64,000 nucleotides of DNA from JAKANT01 sp035502095 (GTDB lineage Bacteria; Pseudomonadota; Gammaproteobacteria; Burkholderiales; Burkholderiaceae_F), in contig DATJUX010000026.1 in the NCBI GenBank assembly GCA_035502095.1, positions 248,001 to 312,000 on the forward strand. The letters are read 5' to 3'. Positions 29,859 through 38,317 of the stretch are shown here, piece after piece (within the stretch, counting starts at the first letter, position 1; every line of letters starts with the position of its first letter). The position numbers and the translations under genes are program-made. A model generated the notes under the pieces. It had not been told where the DNA came from. It was given only the letters and a program-made list of their open reading frames with translations, and did not search any database.

Positions 29859-30439
29859 GTGTTCCCCGAATCGAGTGGAGTCACGAGGGTGATGGCCCAC
29901 CACGGGCCCGCGCTCGACGCATCGCGCGACCAGAGCGCGGTCCAATACCAGCTCGAGACATCGGTCCACTGGCTGCCCGACGCATTGGCGATGCGCTCGC
30001 AGATGCGCCAGCGCTCGTCGCCGCGTCCGGCCTCGAAGCAGCTCCAGCGCAGCTGCCGCGCATCCTGCTGCGTGTGCGCCGGCCCCGGTGTGTAGCCCGC
30101 GGCGCGAAAGCAGTCGACCGCGGGATGCAGCTGGCGCGTCGGCTGGGTCACCTCGCGCACGATCAGCGTGGCGGTGCCTGCCTGGTAGCGATTGATCGAA
30201 CCCGGGAAGTTCGCCGCGAACTGCTCTTCGAGAGCGGTCAGCGGTTGTTGGGTCAGCGGCCTGTCGCGGAAGCCGGTCGCGGCGAGCGTTTCCACGGCGA
30301 CGGTGCGCGCCGCCGCGGATTCCGACCGGACCGTCGGGTTCGACCCGCGCCGGTTCGGAACAGGACCGGTGCTGGCATCGAACACGGGCAACACCGCCGC
30401 GAACAGGCAGGCGCCGACGAAGAGGTGAGCAGGCTTCAT
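29855..30439 (-). CDS. EpsI-like exosortase-associated protein
   Basis: Small exported or membrane-anchored protein of 194 residues with an N-terminal hydrophobic segment (HLFVGACLFAAVLPVF). EpsI-type proteins are often encoded next to exosortases, and their function is unsettled. Family-like cues are a central LHPAVDCFRAAGYTP, similar to the EpsI block around HxPExCL, and a tryptophan-rich end WTDVSSWYWTALW. Three cysteines occur in the mature part. The similarity is suggestive only. The ATG overlaps the exosortase stop and its stop overlaps the GT51 start, both as ATGA, so it is an integral member of the operon. Confidence 0.6.
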   Translation of the reverse strand: MKPAHLFVGACLFAAVLPVFDASTGPVPNRRGSNPTVRSESAAARTVAVETLAATGFRDRPLTQQPLTALEEQFAANFPGSINRYQAGTATLIVREVTQPTRQLHPAVDCFRAAGYTPGPAHTQQDARQLRWSCFEAGRGDERWRICERIANASGSQWTDVSSWYWTALWSRDASSAGPWWAITLVTPLDSGNT

Positions 30440-31383
30440 GCGACCTGCCGGTGGTGGCGCGGGGGCCACGCGGGCCAGCGCGCGCCCTTGCGACCTTCTG
30501 CCCATCGCGCCACGAGCACGAGTGGAACCAGCGCGACGCCGAAGGTGACGAGCCCCGTGAGCGCGTGCGCCTGCTGCGGCCAGCGAAGGGCGAGCGCCTC
30601 CGGAAAGAACAGCAGCACGTTGCGCACCACGTTGGCGATGAACACGCATGCCGCTGCCACGGTGCCATTCACCAGCGTGCGCGCCGCCGACGCATTGCCG
30701 AGGTAGGAGAGCAGTGCCGCCGTGTAGGCGCCGACCCACAGCATGCCGATTCCGGCGCAGGGTGGATCGACCAGCACGAGGCGCCCGTGGTACGCGAAGG
30801 CGGCGCCCATCGCCTCGACGGCGTAACCGAGCGCGCGCAATACCGGCGCCGCGAGCACGGCGGTGGCGAGGCGCAACGGGTAGCCGAAATAGAACTGCAA
30901 CGATGCGATCAGCGGCAATGCGAGCAGCAGCAAAGTTGCGAGCGGCATCGCCGGCCGGTCAGGCCGCGCGCCAGCGAGGAATGTCGCCAGCGCGGCCATC
31001 GCGATCGCTCCGGCAACGAGCGGCGGCAGCCACCAGCGCGCCACCGCGGCGGTCAGTGCCAGCGCGGCGGTGACGATCAGCGCGGCATTCGACGGCCGCG
31101 CCAGCGCGCGCCAGTCGCGCGCGACGAGCACGAACACGGTGATCAATGCCAGGACCCCCCAGGGCTCGTCCGAGCCGTCCGTCATCCGTCGCGCCATCCA
31201 CCCCCAGTGCGGCCACAGCGCGAGCGCCAGGGCGAGGAGCAGGACCGCAGCGCCTGGCAGCCGGGCATGCAACGCCAGCCATCGCGCGCGCGGCATGTCG
31301 ACCGGCGGCGCGACCGGGACCGGCATGAAACGTGGCGAGCGCCGGCCGATACGCGCGTTGAGCATGAGCGTCGCATCAGCCAC
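30436..31383 (-). CDS. Exosortase (archaeosortase/exosortase family)
   Basis: Polytopic inner-membrane cysteine protease-transpeptidase that cuts PEP-CTERM-type tails and transfers the protein to another acceptor. The 315-residue protein has about eight membrane segments and the full catalytic set: Cys209 in DPPCAGIGM, Arg254 in NVVRNVLLF, and His273 in PQQAHALTG. The start is GTG at 31381-31383, overlapping the vWA gene stop and preceded by a perfect GGAGGT; ATG six codons later lacks one. I cannot assign a named Xrt subtype. The gene immediately upstream encodes a protein with a matching sorting tail, so this looks like a dedicated enzyme. Confidence 0.87.
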   Translation of the reverse strand: MADATLMLNARIGRRSPRFMPVPVAPPVDMPRARWLALHARLPGAAVLLLALALALWPHWGWMARRMTDGSDEPWGVLALITVFVLVARDWRALARPSNAALIVTAALALTAAVARWWLPPLVAGAIAMAALATFLAGARPDRPAMPLATLLLLALPLIASLQFYFGYPLRLATAVLAAPVLRALGYAVEAMGAAFAYHGRLVLVDPPCAGIGMLWVGAYTAALLSYLGNASAARTLVNGTVAAACVFIANVVRNVLLFFPEALALRWPQQAHALTGLVTFGVALVPLVLVARWAEGRKGARWPAWPPRHHRQVA

Positions 31384-33412
31384 GACGCACCTCCGCTTTG
31401 CGGTGCCGCGCAGCGAACCAGATGGCGCATCCGGCCAGCAGCGCGAGGGCATGGAACGCGGGCTCCGGCGTGCTGGGAACGGTGGCCAGGGCGGTCTCTT
31501 CGACGCCGGCCGGCAGGGGCTGCGGATGGTCGACATCGACGCCATGGCCCCCCGGATTGCGCACGACCTTGTCGATGGCGATGAACGACGTGTAGTCGGT
31601 GAGCAGGCCATACGCGAGACCCAGTCGCAGGATCTCCGCGCGCGTCGTTTCGTCCGCGTGCAAGCGCTGGTCGTCGGCGAGCGTCGCAATGCGGTTGCGC
31701 GCCCACAAGGTGCGCAGCGTCGGGTTGGCCGCCGGAGGAGCGACCACAGCGTTGCCAACATCGATCACCTTGCGCCAGCCGCCGCCGGCCGCACGGCCTT
31801 CGATCGTGATCGAACCCGACGGCACGCCGCGGTACTTGCCGAGCACGACCAGCGGACGCTGGGCGAACAGGTCCGGCACCTGGGGCGGATCGATCTCGTA
31901 GGCATCGAAGCCCGGGAACGAAACGCGCACGTGCGTCAGCACCGGCGCCTCGACCATCGTGCGCAGGCGCTGCGCCTCGGCCTCCGCCTGGTCGGGCCCC
32001 AGCACGAAGAACGGCTCTCCCTTGCCGGCACGCGCCAGGCCTTCGATCAGCATGCGGTTCACCGCCGAGCCGATGCCGAACGCGAACAGGTTGGCGCGGT
32101 TCAGGTTGGCGCGCACGAGCTCGAACGCCTGCTTTTCCACCGTCACGTAGCCGTCGGTGACGACGACGAAGGTGCGGGCGCGCGACTCATCGGCCGGCAG
32201 CGCCAGGGCGTAACGCAAGGCCGGCAGCAGTTCGGTGCCGCCGGCGCCGTTCTGGCCGTCGATGAAACGCAACGCGCGCGCGATGTTCTCGCTGCTGGCG
32301 GGCAGCGACTCGGGCGCGAGCATCGAGTAACCGCCCGAGAAGGGGATCACGTTGAACGTGTCGGTCGGCCGCAGGCCTCCGATCAGGTTGCGCAACAGCT
32401 GCTTGGCCGTTGCGAGCGGGAAGCCATGCATCGATCCGGAGATGTCGACGATGAAGACGTACTCGCGCGGCACGATCGCCGGGGCGGCGACTCGCGCCGG
32501 CGGCTCGACCAGCGCCATGAAGAAGTTCTCGTCGCGCGCTTGCTGGAGCAGCACGCCCGCGTCGATCGTGCCGGCGGCGAGGCGGTATTCGACGACGACA
32601 TCGCGATCGGCATGTGCGCGGTCGGGCGGCAGGCGCACCGTCGCCTGGTCCGCACCGGCCCCTTCGACGAGGATCGGATGGGAGGGCGAACTCACCGCCT
32701 GGATCGGCAACGGCGCGGCGAGATGCAGTTCGAGTTCGAAGGTATGCGGGGCGGATTCGCCCTTGTGCAGGATGGGCTGCGCGATCGTGGCGGGCGCAGC
32801 GGGGGGCGTGGTGCTCTCGGCAGCGGCCCCCGCTTCGGTCGGCGAGGTATATCTGGGCCCGACGACGGTCGGATAGACGAACCGGTAGACACCATCGGTC
32901 GGCACGATGACTTCGCTGTAGTGCAGCTCGACGGCGATCTCGTCGCCGGGCAGCACGTTGGCGATCGCCATCTGGAACACGTTGGCACGGTGCTGTTCCA
33001 GCAGGGCGGCGCTCTTGCCGGCGCGCCGCGCGTCGGCGAACTCCACGCGTGCCCGCTGCTTCTCGCGGATCTCGGCGTCGACGACCCGCTCGCCCACGCG
33101 CAGGCGCAGGCCGGAGACGGCGGCGCGCGTCGAGGCCGGAAAGACGTAACGCGCTTCGAGCGGGGTCGTTCCTGCGTTGCGGTACAGCTGGCGCACCGTC
33201 ACGTCGGCGATCACGCCGCTGATCGTGGCGTCGACGCGCGTCGATTTCAGGGGCAGCGCGTCGGTCCCGGGCGGCGCACCGGTGACCGCAAAGTACGGCG
33301 AGAGCGTGCGGTCGTCCGGCGCCGGTTGCTCTGCGCGCAGAGGCGCAAGCGGAATCAAGAGCGCCGCGCAGGTGGCGGCGCACCAGCGCAGCAGCACGGT
33401 GCGAGCAGGCAT
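31376..33412 (-). CDS. VIT and vWA domain protein with PEP-CTERM-like sorting tail
   Basis: Predicted exosortase substrate on the cell surface, 678 residues. Order: signal peptide (VLLRWCAATCAALLIPLAPL), VIT domain (about 45-175: ATISGVIADVTVRQLYRN, ARYVFPAS), linker, von Willebrand A domain (about 310-490) with intact MIDAS DISGSM starting at D323, a C-terminal domain, and the tail. The tail is TPEP (PEP at 649-651), one membrane helix AFHALALLAGCAIWFAA, and basic RHRK. VIT-vWA proteins bind other proteins through the metal site. The downstream exosortase start overlaps its stop. GGAG precedes the ATG. Confidence 0.9.
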   Translation of the reverse strand: MPARTVLLRWCAATCAALLIPLAPLRAEQPAPDDRTLSPYFAVTGAPPGTDALPLKSTRVDATISGVIADVTVRQLYRNAGTTPLEARYVFPASTRAAVSGLRLRVGERVVDAEIREKQRARVEFADARRAGKSAALLEQHRANVFQMAIANVLPGDEIAVELHYSEVIVPTDGVYRFVYPTVVGPRYTSPTEAGAAAESTTPPAAPATIAQPILHKGESAPHTFELELHLAAPLPIQAVSSPSHPILVEGAGADQATVRLPPDRAHADRDVVVEYRLAAGTIDAGVLLQQARDENFFMALVEPPARVAAPAIVPREYVFIVDISGSMHGFPLATAKQLLRNLIGGLRPTDTFNVIPFSGGYSMLAPESLPASSENIARALRFIDGQNGAGGTELLPALRYALALPADESRARTFVVVTDGYVTVEKQAFELVRANLNRANLFAFGIGSAVNRMLIEGLARAGKGEPFFVLGPDQAEAEAQRLRTMVEAPVLTHVRVSFPGFDAYEIDPPQVPDLFAQRPLVVLGKYRGVPSGSITIEGRAAGGGWRKVIDVGNAVVAPPAANPTLRTLWARNRIATLADDQRLHADETTRAEILRLGLAYGLLTDYTSFIAIDKVVRNPGGHGVDVDHPQPLPAGVEETALATVPSTPEPAFHALALLAGCAIWFAARHRKAEVRRG

Positions 33413-33424
33413 GCGTCGCTCCGC

Positions 33425-34249
33425 CTAGCGCGCGGCGATCGGAAGCCGGTCCTCGTTGCCCCAACGACGGGCAGCCTCCTGCGTGACCGTGCCGAGCTCG
33501 AAGTCGACCGAGAGGAAACGCGCCTCGTAAACGCGGCCGTTCGGGATGAAGAGGCGTGCGCGCGAGCTGCCGAGGCCATCGACGTCGCCGCCGTGCGTCG
33601 CCGAGCCGAGTGCAACGATCGGCTGCGTCGCCGCGACTTCGACTTCGGCGGAAAACTGGGGCACCGGCTGGCCGGCGGGCGGAGGCGGAAGCACCAGCAC
33701 GACACGACGGCGCACGTCGCGCTTCAGCAGGTCGGCGGGACGGATGGAGACGAGCGTGACTTCGTCGCCCGGATCGAGCCAGACGACGCCGGTCTGGACG
33801 TTCAGCGGGTTGGGTTCGCCCGCTTCGATGAATTCGGCGTCGGCTGCATCGTCCTGTTCGTCGGCATCGGTGCCGCCGCAAGCGGAGTCCCCTTCCTCCC
33901 ACCCGTCGGAGTCGGCGGCGACGTCGACGCCGCGCAGGCTCACCACTCCGGCGAGCGGCAGCGTATAGCGTGCCGCGATGGGCACGTCGGTCTCGTTGCG
34001 AAACACCGACGTTGCACGCACCTGCGAATCCTGGTCGGAAAGCACGAGTTCGAGATGCTCGGCGACCAGGGTCGCGGCGGGCGAACCCGCGACGGACTGC
34101 AACAACGGCGTGGGCCCGGCGTGGACCTCCTCCGCCGTGGCGGCCTGCGGCAGGTGCGCTTGCGCCGCCGTGAAACCCAGCGTGAATACCAGCGGGACCA
34201 GCTTCACGGCCTCACCCGCACCTTCGGTCAGCAGTCGGACCAGCGACAT
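33425..34249 (-). CDS. VIT-like domain protein without vWA domain
   Basis: First gene of the exosortase operon, 274 residues. A hydrophobic segment near the start (KLVPLVFTLGFTAAQAHL) suggests export. The middle shows a VIT-like pattern: LELVLSDQDSQVRATSVFRN, AARYTLPLAGVVSLRGVDV, and later VTLVSIRPADLLKRDV. An acidic insert (SACGGTDADEQDDAADAEF) interrupts it. No vWA MIDAS and no sorting tail are present. Role unknown; it could pair with the VIT-vWA product. ATG at 34247-34249 has GAGGAG seven bases upstream; the longer opening is rejected. It ends 12 bases before the VIT-vWA gene. A CreB-type site lies about 100 bases upstream. Confidence 0.72.
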   Translation of the reverse strand: MSLVRLLTEGAGEAVKLVPLVFTLGFTAAQAHLPQAATAEEVHAGPTPLLQSVAGSPAATLVAEHLELVLSDQDSQVRATSVFRNETDVPIAARYTLPLAGVVSLRGVDVAADSDGWEEGDSACGGTDADEQDDAADAEFIEAGEPNPLNVQTGVVWLDPGDEVTLVSIRPADLLKRDVRRRVVLVLPPPPAGQPVPQFSAEVEVAATQPIVALGSATHGGDVDGLGSSRARLFIPNGRVYEARFLSVDFELGTVTQEAARRWGNEDRLPIAAR

Positions 34250-34347
34250 TTCGGCGCTCCTCGCGGCATGGGTTCGAGAGGTCGAACCCGCGCGGCGAAC
34301 TCTGGCGAGCGCGTGCGAATCCGTGACGAAGGCCGCGTGCGCGGAGC

Positions 34348-34363
34348 GTGAAGCGAGTGTGAA
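34348..34363 (-). promoter_or_regulatory. CreB-type binding site (cre-tag) upstream of the exosortase operon
   Basis: On the minus strand the sequence is TTCACACTCGCTTCAC, an exact fit to the CreB recognition tag TTCAC-N6-TTCAC. It lies 99-114 bases upstream of the first VIT gene and points the same way, in the gap between creC and the operon. In enterobacteria and Aeromonas such tags mark genes induced by CreBC (BlrAB). Exact match and position beside creBC make it a strong candidate. Confidence 0.7.
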
Positions 34364-34364
34364 G

Positions 34365-34402
34365 AGAAAGACCTGGACGCGGAAGAAAGATCTGGATGCG
34401 GA
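34365..34402. repeat. 19-base tandem repeat, two copies
   Basis: Units AGAAAGACCTGGACGCGGA (34365-34383) and AGAAAGATCTGGATGCGGA (34384-34402) lie head to tail and differ by two C/T changes. They abut the CreB-type site. A second, looser duplication of CGGTCCGYGTYAA followed by CCCTTTCC lies at about 34450-34515. Function unknown; it could be an additional regulator site or simple slippage. Confidence 0.75.
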
Positions 34403-34511
34403 TTGCGCGGATGGGAGCGGACAAGACACAAAAGAGAGAATCCGTGTCGGTCCGCGTCAACCCCCTTTCCCTGTCGCGGCGGGCGCGCGGTCCGTGTTCA
34501 AGTCCCTTTCC

Positions 34512-35975
34512 TCACCGCCGCGGCAGCGGCAGGCTCAGCGTCGCGAGCGCGCCGCCTTCGGGGTGGTTGGCGAGGCGGGCAGTGCCGGCATGCAGCTGCG
34601 CGACCTCGCGCACGAAGGCGAGCCCGAGGCCGGTGCCGCGCTTGCCCGTCGCCGGGCGCGGCAGGGAGAAGAACTTTTCGAAGATCCGGGCGCGGGCGTA
34701 GTCCGGCAGGCCCGGGCCGCGATCGCGCACCGTGATGTCCACGTGACCGCGCGCGGCATGGGCGCGAATCTCGACCTGCGAGCCAGCGGGTGCGAAGTCG
34801 ATCGCGTTGCGTGCCAGGTTGGCAAGGGCCCGCTGCAGCAGGAACGCATCGCCGGCGAGGTACAGTTCCGGCTCGACGGCGACTACCACGATCACCGACC
34901 GTGCCGCCGCTGCCGGCAGCACCTCGTCGCGCACTGCGTCGACGAGCGGACCGATCGCGACCGGTTCGACGCGTTCCAGTGCGCCACGCCGCTCCAGCGA
35001 CGACAGTTCGAGCAGACGGTCGATCAGGTCTTGTGCGCGTGCCACCTGATCCACGATGTTGTGCGCAAACCGTGCGCGTGCCTCCTCGGGCATCGGTTCG
35101 CGCAGCAACTCCGAGGCGGCGCGGATCGCCGACAGCGGACTCTTCAGCTCGTGCGCCAGCGTCTGTACGTACTGCTCGACGTAGCTGCGCCCGGCGAGCG
35201 TGTCGCGCGCCTCGGCGAACGCGGTGCGCACCGCACCGACGAGGCGGCGCCCGAAGCGGATCGAACCGCCGCTCGCGGCATCGGCGCGGAATGCGCGCCA
35301 CAGGTCGCCGATCATGCCGAAGGGGCGCACCAGCCATACGACCGACAGCACGACCAGCAGGGCGAAGCTGCCGGCGGCGACGCCGCCGAACAGCAGCAGG
35401 CGCGCGCGCGCGTTGGCGATGAACGGCCGGAACGCGGCGATCGGCTTCCCGACCGCGACCATGCCGACGATGTCTTCGCCGCCCTCCGCGCGGCTGCCGT
35501 CTCCGGGCTCGCGTATCGCCGCGCCGACGTACATCACGGCCGACCGCGGGTCGTGCGGATCGGCCAGCGTCGTGCGTGCGCCGTAGCTGCCCTGCAAGGT
35601 GAGATACACGTCGCGCCAGCCGGAATAGTCGCTGCCGACGTCGAGCCCTTTCGAATCGAAGAGAACGATGCCGTTGCGGTCGGTCACGTAGACGTGCAGG
35701 TCGACGGCCGTTTTCTCGATGTCGAAGATGCGTGCGTAGACCGGCCGCTGGGCGAGATGCTTCAGCGTGCGCTCGAGTTCGTCGGTGGGAATGATGCCGT
35801 TGTAGGTGCCGCGCTCGAGCAATGTAGCCAGGAGGTTGGCGGTATCGACCAGCGACTCCTCGGCCGATTCGCGATAGCGCGGATCGAGGTCGGCCGCCAG
35901 CCGGTAGAGCAGGGCGGCGACCGCGGCCAGATAGACGACGAAGATGCCGAGAAAGAGGCGCGAGCGACGGGACAT
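34512..35975 (-). CDS. creC: Sensor histidine kinase CreC
   Basis: Inner-membrane sensor kinase of the CreBC system, 487 residues (E. coli CreC 474). An N-terminal helix (LFLGIFVVYLAAVAALLYRLA) and a second near residue 200 enclose a periplasmic sensor (YVTDRNGIVLFDSKGLDVG). Then come a linker, the dimerisation box with phospho-acceptor H275 in LAHELKSPLSAIRAASELL, and the ATPase domain with NLARNAIDFAP, RDRGPGLPD and GTGLGLAFVRE. CreBC responds to cell-wall or metabolic stress in other bacteria. It follows creB by 28 bases. No creD-like gene is visible; the VIT/exosortase operon occupies the next position. Confidence 0.88.
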   Translation of the reverse strand: MSRRSRLFLGIFVVYLAAVAALLYRLAADLDPRYRESAEESLVDTANLLATLLERGTYNGIIPTDELERTLKHLAQRPVYARIFDIEKTAVDLHVYVTDRNGIVLFDSKGLDVGSDYSGWRDVYLTLQGSYGARTTLADPHDPRSAVMYVGAAIREPGDGSRAEGGEDIVGMVAVGKPIAAFRPFIANARARLLLFGGVAAGSFALLVVLSVVWLVRPFGMIGDLWRAFRADAASGGSIRFGRRLVGAVRTAFAEARDTLAGRSYVEQYVQTLAHELKSPLSAIRAASELLREPMPEEARARFAHNIVDQVARAQDLIDRLLELSSLERRGALERVEPVAIGPLVDAVRDEVLPAAAARSVIVVVAVEPELYLAGDAFLLQRALANLARNAIDFAPAGSQVEIRAHAARGHVDITVRDRGPGLPDYARARIFEKFFSLPRPATGKRGTGLGLAFVREVAQLHAGTARLANHPEGGALATLSLPLPRR

Positions 35976-36003
35976 CGGCGGTCGCCGGAACGGCGCGGAG
36001 ATT

Positions 36004-36717
36004 CTAGAGGTCGTCGCGCAACGAATAGCCGAGACCGCGATGGGTCTGGATCGGATCGAGCGTTGCATCGACCGAACGCAGCTTGGCGCGCAGCTGCTTG
36101 ATGTGCGCGTCGACCGTGCGGTCAAAGCTCGCGGCCGGGTCGTCCCAGACCAGGTTCATCAGCTCGTCGCGCGAGTACACGCGTCCCGGCCGCTCCGCGA
36201 GCACCTTGAGCACGCGGTATTCGTAGCGCGAAAGGTCGAGCGTGCGGCCGCGGAAGCGGATCTGCTTGCGTTCGTCGTCGATCGCGAACAGGGTCGATGC
36301 GCGTGGCGCGGATGCCGCCGCTTGCGCGCTGCGCTTGATCCGCCGCAACACGGTGCGCACGCGGGCGATGAGTTCGCGCGGCGAGAATGGCTTGGCGACG
36401 TAGTCGTCGGCGCCGAGCTCGAGACCGACCACGCGGTCGATTTCGCTGGTGCGTGCCGTGAGGAAGATCGCCGGCAGGGCCGGGTCGACCTGCTGCAGCC
36501 GGCGAAACAGGTCGAACCCGTTCAGATCGGGCAGGCCGACGTCCAGGATCGCGAGCGCGAACGGCGTGGACGATGCAGCGGCGGCCGCGGCTTCGAGCGC
36601 AGCCTGGGCACTGGCGCTCCAGTGCGGGACGAATCCTTCGGTGGAGAGCGCGTAGACGATCGTGTCGGCGATCGCGGGTTCGTCTTCGACCACCAGGATG
36701 CGCGGTTGCGTTGACAT
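36004..36717 (-). CDS. creB: Response regulator CreB
   Basis: OmpR/PhoB-type DNA-binding response regulator of 237 residues. The receiver domain (1-120) has the acidic pair E11-D12, phospho-acceptor D59 in AILDVGLPD, T/K switch residues in FLTARTSE and ADDYVAKPFSPREL. The winged-helix domain (about 140-235) carries LDLSRYEYRVLKVLAERPGR and FDRTVDAHIKQLRAKLR with HRGLGYSL. DLSRYEYRLL and the downstream CreC identify CreB rather than another OmpR-type regulator. It presumably binds TTCAC-N6-TTCAC tags, one of which lies just past creC. Confidence 0.87.
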   Translation of the reverse strand: MSTQPRILVVEDEPAIADTIVYALSTEGFVPHWSASAQAALEAAAAAASSTPFALAILDVGLPDLNGFDLFRRLQQVDPALPAIFLTARTSEIDRVVGLELGADDYVAKPFSPRELIARVRTVLRRIKRSAQAAASAPRASTLFAIDDERKQIRFRGRTLDLSRYEYRVLKVLAERPGRVYSRDELMNLVWDDPAASFDRTVDAHIKQLRAKLRSVDATLDPIQTHRGLGYSLRDDL

Positions 36718-36778
36718 GCCCCGAAGTCTACGGGGCGAGCCTCATCCGTCTCGCGTCCGTTCCTCGCGCTGACACCCG

Positions 36779-37900
36779 CTACGAGACGGCACGCAGCGGC
36801 AACGAGATCTGCGGCTCGCGACCCGCTACCACGGTGCGGTTGCGACCGGTACGTTTGGCTTGCAGCAGCGCGATATCGGCGATGCGCAACAGCTCGTCGG
36901 CGCTTTCCTGGCCATCCCAGACCGCGACGCCCGCCGAGAACGTCTGCCGTTCGGGCATCAGGGGGCGCAGGCGCTGAATCAGCTGCTCGGCCTGCTCGGC
37001 ATCGCAGGAAGGCAACACCAACGTGAACTCCTCGCCGCCATAACGCGCCAGCACGTCCGTCGGCCGCAGCTGGCGGCGCCATGACTGCGCCGCTTCGCGC
37101 AGCAGTGCGTCACCCGCGCCGTGCCCGCGGCGATCGTTGAAGCGCTTGAAGAAATCCAGGTCGAGCATCGCGACGCTGAGCGGGTACCCGAGCCGCTCGG
37201 CGCGCGCCAGTTCGATCGGCAGTGTCTCGTCGAGCCGGCGCCGGTTGACGACGCCCGTGAGTGCGTCCTCGTGCGCCATCTGGTCGAGCTGACCGAGCCG
37301 CTCGCGATGCGCCGACAGCGTGCGCAGCGCGAGAGTCACCAGCACGACCGCGGTGGCAAGCGCGAGCATCGCCAGCGCCAGGAGGCTGTAGAGCGCGAAG
37401 TCGTGCAGCCGGTGCGCGCTGCCCGCCGCCGCCTCGGTGCGATCGCGCACCGACGTGACCAGCGACAGCAGGCTGCGGTCGCTGTTCTGCATGAGTGCGG
37501 CGCGCCGCGCCGGCGCGGAATCCAGCTCGATGGTGGTCGCGGCCCGCTCGACCTCGGCGAGGTCCTGCCGTTCGCCGCTGGTCAGTGGAAACCGCGCGAT
37601 TTCGTCCAGCTTGCGGCGCAGTAACGGAATGACCGTCCGCGTGTCCGCGTCCGCCCCGCGTAACTCGGTGAGCAGCAGCTGCGCCTCGAAACCGGCCTGT
37701 GCGACCAGCAGCGAGTCGTGGTACAGCGTGCGGACATCCTCGTCGACCTGCATGGCACGCGTGAAGAGGAACGCGCCGAAGCCAAGCAGAACGAGCGCGG
37801 CCATGCCGAGCCACACCTGGCGTGCGACGCCGAAGCGCGTGAAGTTCATCGCGCGCTCGACCACGCCGCGTACCGGCGACTCAGACGCCCCACGTGACAT
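36779..37900 (-). CDS. Membrane diguanylate cyclase (GGDEF)
   Basis: GGDEF protein of 373 residues. Helix one (VWLGMAALVLLGFGAFLF) and helix two (YSLLALAMLALATAVVLVTL) flank a ~130-residue periplasmic helical sensor. The cytoplasmic GGDEF domain (about 215-365) begins DALTGVVNRRRLDE and has an intact active site YGGEEFTLVLPS, so it should synthesise c-di-GMP. ATG at 37898-37900 overlaps the DUF1840 gene by 20 bases; a second ATG at 37849 starts closer to helix one. Neither has a clear ribosome site. The overlap suggests co-transcription with DUF1840. Confidence 0.85.
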   Translation of the reverse strand: MSRGASESPVRGVVERAMNFTRFGVARQVWLGMAALVLLGFGAFLFTRAMQVDEDVRTLYHDSLLVAQAGFEAQLLLTELRGADADTRTVIPLLRRKLDEIARFPLTSGERQDLAEVERAATTIELDSAPARRAALMQNSDRSLLSLVTSVRDRTEAAAGSAHRLHDFALYSLLALAMLALATAVVLVTLALRTLSAHRERLGQLDQMAHEDALTGVVNRRRLDETLPIELARAERLGYPLSVAMLDLDFFKRFNDRRGHGAGDALLREAAQSWRRQLRPTDVLARYGGEEFTLVLPSCDAEQAEQLIQRLRPLMPERQTFSAGVAVWDGQESADELLRIADIALLQAKRTGRNRTVVAGREPQISLPLRAVS

Positions 37901-38222
37901 CGACCTTGCGCTTGGCCGCGGCGCGCAGCATTTCGATCAGCGGGAAGGCGCGCTGCGACAGCGAGATCGGGCGCTCTCCGGCGGAAGCATCGCCGCGCTT
38001 TTCCGCATCCTCGCGTCCGCGCGCGGCGTCTGCCTGCTGCTCCTTCTCGGCCTCGACCGCCGCGACGAGCCGTGCCAGCGCATCGGGAATCTGCTCGGCC
38101 GTGACGACTCCGCGTGGCGTGTCGGCCTTGCCGATGATCTCGAGCAACCGGTGCGCGGTTTCGGCGAACATGTAGATCTCGCCCGCCGCCTTCGACCTGA
38201 ATACGATGAGTGCCATTGCCAA
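37881..38222 (-). CDS. DUF1840 domain-containing protein
   Basis: Cytoplasmic protein of 113 residues in the DUF1840 family, largely confined to betaproteobacteria; function unknown. Marks: LIVFRSKAAGEIYMFAETAHRLL (N-terminal block, residues 5-27), the charged middle, and the C-terminal block ISLSQRAFPLIEMLRAA ending VDVTWGV. Length is normal for the family. An ATG two codons in is an alternative. It overlaps the following GGDEF gene. Confidence 0.88.
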   Translation of the reverse strand: MAMALIVFRSKAAGEIYMFAETAHRLLEIIGKADTPRGVVTAEQIPDALARLVAAVEAEKEQQADAARGREDAEKRGDASAGERPISLSQRAFPLIEMLRAAAKRKVDVTWGV

Positions 38223-38317
38223 CCGCCACCAACCTCGAATGGACGGATTCTAGGCGCGGCCGCGAGGGCGGCGCCTATAATCACCCCGAAAGATCCCAAT
38301 CGATCCGGAGTTCGTTC

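Noticed and set aside
34170..34186. Further CreB-like tag GTGAA-N7-GTGAA
   Set aside because: Spacing is seven rather than six and it lies inside the coding part of the first VIT gene.
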